In this document: one piece after another, positions 9,060 through 15,617 of the stretch
How the letters are laid out: each line of letters opens with the position of its first letter
How positions within the stretch are numbered: position 1 is the first letter of the stretch
Source: Namhaeicola sp039714555
GTDB lineage: Bacteria > Bacteroidota > Bacteroidia > Flavobacteriales > Flavobacteriaceae
Assembly: GCA_039714555.1 (NCBI GenBank)
Contig: JBDLJB010000004.1
Coordinates: 1 to 64,000, forward strand
Length of the DNA stretch: 64,000 nucleotides
Reading direction: 5' to 3'
The notes under the pieces: generated by a model
The model's input: the letters and a program-made list of their open reading frames with translations, nothing else
Told to the model about the DNA's origin: nothing
Database searches by the model: none
Made by a program: the position numbers and the translations under genes

Positions 9060-10211
9060 TTATTTATTTGATTCGTTAAATTTGATCTCTTTATAAGGTC
9101 TTTTTCTGCGTTCTTTATAAATGAATATTCCGGCTATGCTAACTACCATTACTGTAAGAAAAACAACCAATCCCCATACCATTGAAGAATACATTGTAGT
9201 TGAAGGGCGATATCCATCAGACATGGTTAATGTATAATGGATATAACCATAATCTTTACCTTTGTAGTGCGTATTTTTTTTTAGTGTATAATCAGCTTCG
9301 AGCATATAATAATATATTTCTCTTGTATTTAATTCCTGCCATTTTGAAAAATAATCCTGAATAAATTCTGTTTTCAATTCACCATTTTCATTAGTATACA
9401 GGGTCTTACTCCATCCTTTTTCAGTGTTTAACTTCACTTTTACTCCTGCCAGTGGTTTTCCTTCAAATATTGCTTTGTAAGTTTCTGTTTTGCCTGATGA
9501 TGTGAAGTAATGATAATCTTCATGAGGATTACGTTGCCGGATCATTTCAAAATCCGTTATCTCAGGATAGTAATTAACCGGCCTAGCCTCTAGTTTTTTA
9601 TGATGTCCGTTACGGCAACTATGACTAAGCAATTCAGCTTTTGCAATATTTATATGCAATGTATCACCCAGATCTTTCTTAAAAGTCAGGTAGGCATTAT
9701 AGTAGCCTTCTTCATTTAGCTCAAACTTGGCATAACATACTTTGTTATGTATAATCTCAATATCTTCTTTTTTGCCCTTAGGTGACATCAAGGTCAATTC
9801 ATAGTCTGCACTATCATTAAGACAAATGTACTCAGCATCCTTTATTGAGCTACCTTTTCTTAGCCACTGGATATATTTTTTAGGAGCTGGTCTATATGAT
9901 CCCTTACTTTTTTTACCTGTGCTTTTGGCATCTCTTTTTTTAGTAGAATCTTTTGTAGCGTTATTATTTTCACTCTTCACTTTCCTACTTCCGCTTTTTG
10001 GTCTAGTACTACGTTTTTTTGTTTCTAAAGTAGATAGGCGATGCATTCCATTGGTTTTTACATCTTTTTCCATACTTAATGGAGGTGTATTAGAAAGCCA
10101 AACAGCTTCTTGAGCAACTAAAGATTGTGTAAAAATTAAATAAATCAGAAGCCAGCTAGCTAAAGCAAGTCCTGATTTATTAGTTTTATTAAATATTTTA
10201 AAAAATAACAT
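9060..10211 (-). CDS. exported, membrane-anchored His-rich protein (DUF4198-like)
   Basis: 383 residues: signal peptide to about residue 34, a very basic low-complexity stretch of Lys/Ser/Arg repeats (about 65-105), a beta-rich middle region with the histidine-rich patch SHSCRNGHHKK and NPHEDYHYF (about 195-235), an Ig/DUF4198-like domain (KAIFEGKPLAGVKVKLNTE, about 245-275), and one C-terminal membrane helix (about 345-367) with a basic tail. The layout recalls periplasmic components of metal uptake systems. It lies between the TonB receptor and the polyferredoxin with short gaps, so it probably belongs to the same transport/redox unit. Family assignment is tentative. Confidence 0.55.
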   Translation of the reverse strand: MLFFKIFNKTNKSGLALASWLLIYLIFTQSLVAQEAVWLSNTPPLSMEKDVKTNGMHRLSTLETKKRSTRPKSGSRKVKSENNNATKDSTKKRDAKSTGKKSKGSYRPAPKKYIQWLRKGSSIKDAEYICLNDSADYELTLMSPKGKKEDIEIIHNKVCYAKFELNEEGYYNAYLTFKKDLGDTLHINIAKAELLSHSCRNGHHKKLEARPVNYYPEITDFEMIRQRNPHEDYHYFTSSGKTETYKAIFEGKPLAGVKVKLNTEKGWSKTLYTNENGELKTEFIQDYFSKWQELNTREIYYYMLEADYTLKKNTHYKGKDYGYIHYTLTMSDGYRPSTTMYSSMVWGLVVFLTVMVVSIAGIFIYKERRKRPYKEIKFNESNK

Positions 10212-10225
10212 AATCTTTTTTTAAA

Positions 10226-12502
10226 TTAAAAACTATAAGAAATAGATGTGTTTAAATTAACTGGCCATCCCGGAATATATTTATCTACCCAATATGTTTG
10301 ACGGCTAACACGATCATAGACTTCAGATGCATAAGCATAAGTTGCATAGTTTGTATCAAATAAATTGTTAACAGCAACAGATGCCATAAAACCATTTTGT
10401 TTATACATCAATTTCAGATTTACCAAAGAATATCCTTCATATTCCATAGCCTCTTCGTTATCCATATAATATTTATCAATGAATTTATAATCTAATGAAG
10501 CTGTAACACCAAATTTAAATCTGTAACTCAAACCAGAATTAAACATGTTATGGGGTGTTTTTCTTAAGGTGTTATCACCAAACTCAGGATTATCATTAAA
10601 TCTTGCATTTAGATAAGAATAATTAGCATAAACATTAAATTGTTTTGTAAAATTATATTCTAGAGAAGCTTCCATTCCTGAGTGTTTAGTTTTACCAATA
10701 TTTTGATAAACCGGAGTATCAGGATCGATCTCAGGTATTATTTCTGTAGAGATCTGATCGGTAAAATTCATCATATATAAAGAGGCTTGATAAACCAACT
10801 TATTATTGATATCACCTCTAACACCCAATTCATAATTATTTAAGTATTCAGGTTTTAGATTAGGATTAGCGATGCCTCCATAAGAACTACCAACAAACAA
10901 TTGAGAAATTTGAGGAGGTCTAAATCCACGTGCAATATTTCCAAAAACAGTTAAACTTTCAGTTGGGTTATAAGCAAATCCAAATTTTGGACTAAAAGAT
11001 GAGATACTGGTTGATGCCGATGTATTGTATTCTCCATCATTAAGATTGTCTGTCCAATCATAGTCAACAAGGTCATATCTTATTCCAAAGTTAATAGAAA
11101 GCTTATCAGTCAACATAAATTCATCTTCTATATAAGCACCAAACATATTATAGTTACTATTTCCGTTACTTGATAGCGCTCCTAGTTCACCTGTTTCAAT
11201 ATCTCTACGAAATGTTTGATCATCATTTTTCTCATTGAGCATACTAAATCCAACAATTATTGAATTTTCCTTTCCAAAGAGTTTATGTTTGAATTGGCTT
11301 CTAATTTCACCCCCAAGTGAGTTGATATCACCTTTTGATAGTGATCTGTCGGCATAAAACCCCTCATCATTACTATTGCGATAATAAAGATTGGTAAACA
11401 AATTTATTTGTTCTCCAAAGCTTTGTGTATAAACCAAATTGGTTCTTATAAATTCTTTTTCAAATCCTGCAAATATATTAGGGTTAGATGGAGTAGTTTC
11501 TCTATCATCAAAATCTTCTCTATTGAGAGTTCCGGGTAAATCCGATTCAGATTCAATATAATCGGCTGTGAACTGTAATTTTCCTGTATTATCAAATTGT
11601 TGAATAAGTTTTAGGCCAACTCTTGCTGAATTAGATCCACTTCTATCTAAATAACCATCTGTACTAAAGTACTTCCCTTTCACCAAATAACTAAATCCAT
11701 TTTTTCCACCATTAATATTACCTGAAAAAGTCATTGAATTATGACTTCCATAGGAAACTTTTGCTTTTCCATGAAGTCCTTCATTAGGTATTTTCTCAAC
11801 AATATTCATAACTCCTGTAATACCATTTGGCCCATATAATGCAGAAACAGGTCCTTTTAAAATTTCTATTTTTTTTGCATTTTCTAAGTCAACACCTTCA
11901 AAATCAGTCCGTCCCATGGCTTCGGTTAATGAAACTCCATCAACTAAAACTAGAATTCCACTAGTTACATGCGTATGCAATCCTACACCTCTAAAACTCA
12001 CAATATTTGTTTCATTATGAAATCTATCTTCTGTAAAAACACCAGGAACTCTAATAAGTGCTTCTTCAATATTTCTACCTTCAGTACGTTCAATTTCTTT
12101 TAAACCCATGACATAAACGGGTGATCCAATTTTATCAATAGTTTTCTCGATTTTTGTAGCAGATACAGTTACTTCACCTAATCTAACATTTTCAGATTTC
12201 ATTGAAAATTCAACTGTAGTTTTCTTTTTTGCTTCTACGCTGATATTTAAAAGCGTGTCGGTAGTATAACCCATTGCATGACAATAGAGTGTATAGACTC
12301 CCGGTTTAATACTTTTTATTTCAAAAGAACCCTTTTCAGATACCACCGTTCCTTTAGAAGTTTCTACTACTAAAATTTCAGCATTAGGAATTACTTTTCC
12401 TGTCTTTTCATCCAGGACTTTACCGTTTATGGTTCCTGTTTTTTGTGCAATTGCAATTGCATAAAACAATAACAAGTATATACCTAAAATATATTTTTTC
12501 AT
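10226..12502 (-). CDS. TonB-dependent outer-membrane receptor
   Basis: 758 residues: signal peptide (about 1-19), carboxypeptidase-regulatory-like N-terminal domain (GTINGKVLDEKTGKVIPNAE), plug domain (about 110-220, with LVDGVSLTEAM and EILKGPVSALYG), then a 22-strand barrel ending in the aromatic NTSISYSF. It imports a scarce nutrient using TonB energy. Co-transcription with a His-rich anchored protein and divergent pairing with a copper enzyme operon makes copper (compare Pseudomonas NosA/OprC) or a cofactor plausible, but nothing in the sequence fixes the ligand. It has no SusD-like partner. Confidence 0.9.
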   Translation of the reverse strand: MKKYILGIYLLLFYAIAIAQKTGTINGKVLDEKTGKVIPNAEILVVETSKGTVVSEKGSFEIKSIKPGVYTLYCHAMGYTTDTLLNISVEAKKKTTVEFSMKSENVRLGEVTVSATKIEKTIDKIGSPVYVMGLKEIERTEGRNIEEALIRVPGVFTEDRFHNETNIVSFRGVGLHTHVTSGILVLVDGVSLTEAMGRTDFEGVDLENAKKIEILKGPVSALYGPNGITGVMNIVEKIPNEGLHGKAKVSYGSHNSMTFSGNINGGKNGFSYLVKGKYFSTDGYLDRSGSNSARVGLKLIQQFDNTGKLQFTADYIESESDLPGTLNREDFDDRETTPSNPNIFAGFEKEFIRTNLVYTQSFGEQINLFTNLYYRNSNDEGFYADRSLSKGDINSLGGEIRSQFKHKLFGKENSIIVGFSMLNEKNDDQTFRRDIETGELGALSSNGNSNYNMFGAYIEDEFMLTDKLSINFGIRYDLVDYDWTDNLNDGEYNTSASTSISSFSPKFGFAYNPTESLTVFGNIARGFRPPQISQLFVGSSYGGIANPNLKPEYLNNYELGVRGDINNKLVYQASLYMMNFTDQISTEIIPEIDPDTPVYQNIGKTKHSGMEASLEYNFTKQFNVYANYSYLNARFNDNPEFGDNTLRKTPHNMFNSGLSYRFKFGVTASLDYKFIDKYYMDNEEAMEYEGYSLVNLKLMYKQNGFMASVAVNNLFDTNYATYAYASEVYDRVSRQTYWVDKYIPGWPVNLNTSISYSF

Positions 12503-12776
12503 TTTTATAATTTTTAATAAATTCTATTTTTATATTAATTAACTTGATCCTATATTTGGAAGTATCTTAATTCTCAACATCTTTTTACGGTATTTACAAG
12601 TTAATGCAATACACAATAAACAAGTATTTTACTTAAATATTAAAGGAGTTTACAATTCTAAATATTAATCATCATTATTAATAAATGACATAATATTTTA
12701 AACTAAATTATTTATAAAGTTTATTGATATACTTAAAAAAAGGTGTTTGTAGTTGAGATTTATACTACAAATAGTA
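12503..12776. other. AT-rich spacer between TonB receptor and small exported protein genes
   Basis: No gene, exact -7 element or strong hairpin is seen on either strand. The TonB receptor gene may therefore be read from the promoter upstream of 13166. Confidence 0.35.
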
Positions 12777-13166
12777 TTAAGAAATATATTTAGGTGGAGG
12801 TGAAGGGATCTTTAAATAAATTGCAGATAAATCATTATTCTTTGAATACATTAATTTATTAATCGTTATGAATGGATTAAAAAAATCAATTTTAGATTGA
12901 GAAGTGAAAAAGAGTAAGTTTATAGTAATGTTCAATTCATGAGTTTTTGACTCTTCATTTTTATTATTTTCAAGTGCTCTGGCAAAGATGGCTTCAAGAT
13001 AAGCTAGATCACCTTTTAATATATTAATATTTTTATCAACACCATTATCAACACAAAGTTTTAGTTTTGGGTTTGAAATTTGATTGTATAGGTTTAAATA
13101 GCTAGGTATAACAGGGAATATTACTAATATGAATAGTAGCGTGCTATTTATGAGTAACTTTTTCAT
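12777..13166 (-). CDS. small exported protein, unknown function
   Basis: 129 residues with an N-terminal hydrophobic segment (about 5-22) that is a signal peptide or anchor, a Lys/Asn-rich middle and a C-terminus rich in proline (IPSPPPKYI). I do not recognise the family. It is the first gene of the minus-strand cluster that runs on to the TonB receptor after a 274-base gap without a clear promoter. Short exported proteins often precede metal-related TonB receptors in Bacteroidota, but this one has a single cysteine and no clear metal motif. Confidence 0.6.
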   Translation of the reverse strand: MKKLLINSTLLFILVIFPVIPSYLNLYNQISNPKLKLCVDNGVDKNINILKGDLAYLEAIFARALENNKNEESKTHELNITINLLFFTSQSKIDFFNPFITINKLMYSKNNDLSAIYLKIPSPPPKYIS

Positions 13167-13172
13167 TGAATG

Positions 13173-13180
13173 TAAAAATA
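13173..13180 (-). promoter_or_regulatory. -7-like element for the minus-strand cluster
   Basis: TATTTTTA on the minus strand resembles TAnnTTTG with the last G replaced by A. It starts 29.5 bases from the centre of the FNR-type box at 13204-13215, the same spacing as at the nos promoter. It lies very close to the start codon at 13166, so the transcript would be leaderless or nearly so. Confidence 0.4.
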
Positions 13181-13203
13181 TACTTTTGGGTTTATATTTT
13201 GTA

Positions 13204-13215
13204 TGATTAAAATCA
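13204..13215. promoter_or_regulatory. FNR/CRP-type box, minus-strand side of the nos divergent promoter
   Basis: TGATTAAAATCA is a perfect TGAT-N4-ATCA palindrome, extended by one pair to 13203-13216. This is the core of the FNR consensus TTGAT-N4-ATCAA. Its distance from the -7-like element corresponds to about -41.5, the class II activator position. Confidence 0.6.
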
Positions 13216-13324
13216 TGTTCCTGTAGTGTCTAAAATTAATGACAACCCATAAGTGTATAATACTGATAGATAAATACATACGTAAATTTTGTATAAAATA
13301 TGTGATTAAAGTTACACAATAAAA

Positions 13325-13336
13325 TGATATATATCA
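13325..13336. promoter_or_regulatory. FNR/CRP-type box for the nos operon
   Basis: TGATATATATCA is a perfect TGAT-N4-ATCA palindrome (ATGATATATATCAT, 13324-13337). Its centre is 29.5 bases upstream of the -7-like element at 13360, placing it near -41.5 as expected of an FNR-type activator. Confidence 0.68.
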
Positions 13337-13359
13337 TGTAAAATATTTTTAATGTAAAG

Positions 13360-13367
13360 TATCTTTA
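13360..13367 (+). promoter_or_regulatory. -7-like element of the nos operon
   Basis: TATCTTTA matches TAnnTTTG except for the last base, the kind of weakened promoter that depends on an activator. The start codon follows at 13396, giving a leader of about 20-25 bases. Confidence 0.5.
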
Positions 13368-13395
13368 GATTAAATTCACTAAATCATTAATAAAA

Positions 13396-15588
13396 ATGAA
13401 AAAATCCAATTGGTTTATTAGAGTTTTTGTTGGTATCATGTTAGTTACTTTTGGAATTACTGATGCTTATTCACAACAAACACTCAACGATGTTAAAACA
13501 GCACGGGGTCTAAATGATCATGATGTGCTGGCAGCAGTTAAAACGTTCATGCCACGAGGTGGTCGTGACGAATATTTTTCGATTGTAGGAACAGGAAATT
13601 CCGGAACTATGATCGTATATGGAATGCCTTCAATGAGAATTTACAAATACGTAGGTGTTTTCTCACCTGAACCATGGCAAGGTTATGGTTTTGATGATGA
13701 GAGTTCATTGGTATTAAAAAAATCATCGATGGATAATAGAATTAGTACATACGGAGATATGCGTTTTCCTGCATTTTCTGAAAAAGATGGGAATTATGAT
13801 GGGCATTTTGCTTTTTTCTCTGATGGAGCTAATTCTCGAATTGCACTTATGGGATTGGATGATTTTGAAACCAAACAAGTATTATCAAATCAACTTTTTA
13901 TAAGTACTTACCCTGGTGTAGCTGTAACACAAAATACAGAGTATATAATCCAATCAAGTCAATATCCCGCTCCTTGGGATTCTAAAACTGCAGCGTTAGG
14001 ATCAGATAAATTTAAATCCGGAGTTACTTTCTGGAAATTTGTAGAAGGTGAAAATATTCATAAAAGTAGAATGATCAAAGAAAAATCTTTTACGCTTGAA
14101 TTACCACCATATACATTAGATTATTTTGATACCGGTAAAAAAGGCAGTGATGGCCTTATGGTTGGTTTAGCAGAAAAAGATGGTAAAAATTATGTTTACG
14201 TAATCAACTATGATAAACTGTCAAATTCAACTACTAAAAAAATAAATGATTTTAATGTAGTTTCTTTTGATGAAGCTAAAAAAGATAATGTTGTTGGATT
14301 TATTGAGTTACCTGCAACTGCTAATACAGTAAAAGTAACACCTGATGGTAAGTATTTTATTGTAGGAGCTGATAATACACTGGTTTTTGATTTTGCTAAA
14401 GTAAAAGATGCTTTAGGAAAAGGTTCAACAATTGATGCTAAAAGTGTGCAAAATGCAAGTATAGCTATTGGGAAAAATGTAATTGATATTGCTTTTGATC
14501 AACGTAAAAATACTGCTTATGCTTCTGCTCATGGAGATAGTAAAATAGTTCGTTTTAACTATGAAACCGGTAAAACTGATAAAGAATTGAAATTGAGTTT
14601 TAAACCAAGTTTCTTAATGACTCCTCAGGGAATGTCTGCTACACCTCATTCAAATTACTTAACTGTAGTTGATAAAGAAGGTTTATATGATAATTATCCA
14701 AATGTTGGCCCTGTACGTCCAAGTTTCCAACATTTAATTGATATTTCTTCTGATGATATGGCTGATATTTATACCATGAGCTTACCTCAAGCTAATATGT
14801 ATGGTTCAGTTGCAGTATTACGTACTACAATTAAACCTATTATACGTTATCCTTTAGGTACCAATACTCGTACAGGTGAAATTTCAAGATTTAAAACAGT
14901 AGCCGGACAAGAAAAAATTGAAAGAGAAGGCAATAGGGTTCATATATTCGGAACCTTGATTCGTTCTCACATTACTCCGGAAATTGTTACTGTTAATGAA
15001 GGTGATGTAGTTACTTTCCACTTAACAAATTTAGAACGTGCTGAAGATGAAACTCATGGATTTACTGTTGATACTTATGGTGTTCATGGTAGTTTTGAAC
15101 CGGGTAAAACAGCATCTGTAACATTTACAGCTAACAGGCCAGGTGTTTTCCCATATTATTGTACTGAGTTTTGTTCAGCCTTACACTTAGAGATGGAAGG
15201 AATTTTGTTGGTACGTCCAAAAGGATATATAGATGTTGAACAAAAAGATGTTGTTCTTACAAAAGAAGAATTGGCTGAATACAAAAAACTTTATGAAGAA
15301 AAGTTAGTTGTAATTGATCAAACTCAAGATATTATTAATGGAGTTGTTACTTGGCTGAAAGAAAATAACTTTGGGGATTATCCTTACGTTGCAGCCTTGG
15401 TTGATGATGCATTTGACCAATTAGATCAGGCTAAAACATCTAAAGAAAATCACGAGAGATATGCTAAAGAGGGTAAATATAAAGATGCTTTCTTATGGGC
15501 AGAACAGTACTGGCAATATCAGGTTAAAACAGCTGATGTAGGTTTACGTGCTAAAAAACTCTTAAGTGAAAAAGTTAATGCAGAATAA
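13396..15588 (+). CDS. nosZ: NosZ-family protein with intact CuA site and no CuZ site (putative electron-transfer subunit)
   Basis: 730 residues: Sec signal peptide (about 1-27), seven-bladed propeller of the N2O-reductase family, cupredoxin CuA domain (about 520-610), and a helical C-terminal extension of about 120 residues. The CuA ligands are complete: H554 (DETHGF), C589, C593, H597 and M600 in CTEFCSALHLEM. All seven CuZ histidines are gone when aligned with the next protein: DTHHP becomes DMRFP (R123, F124), SNHGG becomes STYPG (Y172), SPHG becomes ANTV, GPLH becomes KNVID, HYNVGH becomes a KPSFLM region, and EPHY becomes ANMY. By itself it should not reduce N2O. I infer it accepts electrons at CuA and passes them to the CuZ of the partner encoded 29 bases downstream. 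An inactive decoy paralogue is the alternative. Confidence 0.9.
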   Translation: MKKSNWFIRVFVGIMLVTFGITDAYSQQTLNDVKTARGLNDHDVLAAVKTFMPRGGRDEYFSIVGTGNSGTMIVYGMPSMRIYKYVGVFSPEPWQGYGFDDESSLVLKKSSMDNRISTYGDMRFPAFSEKDGNYDGHFAFFSDGANSRIALMGLDDFETKQVLSNQLFISTYPGVAVTQNTEYIIQSSQYPAPWDSKTAALGSDKFKSGVTFWKFVEGENIHKSRMIKEKSFTLELPPYTLDYFDTGKKGSDGLMVGLAEKDGKNYVYVINYDKLSNSTTKKINDFNVVSFDEAKKDNVVGFIELPATANTVKVTPDGKYFIVGADNTLVFDFAKVKDALGKGSTIDAKSVQNASIAIGKNVIDIAFDQRKNTAYASAHGDSKIVRFNYETGKTDKELKLSFKPSFLMTPQGMSATPHSNYLTVVDKEGLYDNYPNVGPVRPSFQHLIDISSDDMADIYTMSLPQANMYGSVAVLRTTIKPIIRYPLGTNTRTGEISRFKTVAGQEKIEREGNRVHIFGTLIRSHITPEIVTVNEGDVVTFHLTNLERAEDETHGFTVDTYGVHGSFEPGKTASVTFTANRPGVFPYYCTEFCSALHLEMEGILLVRPKGYIDVEQKDVVLTKEELAEYKKLYEEKLVVIDQTQDIINGVVTWLKENNFGDYPYVAALVDDAFDQLDQAKTSKENHERYAKEGKYKDAFLWAEQYWQYQVKTADVGLRAKKLLSEKVNAE

Positions 15589-15617
15589 GCTTAGGTTAAT
15601 CAAAAAACTAATAGACA

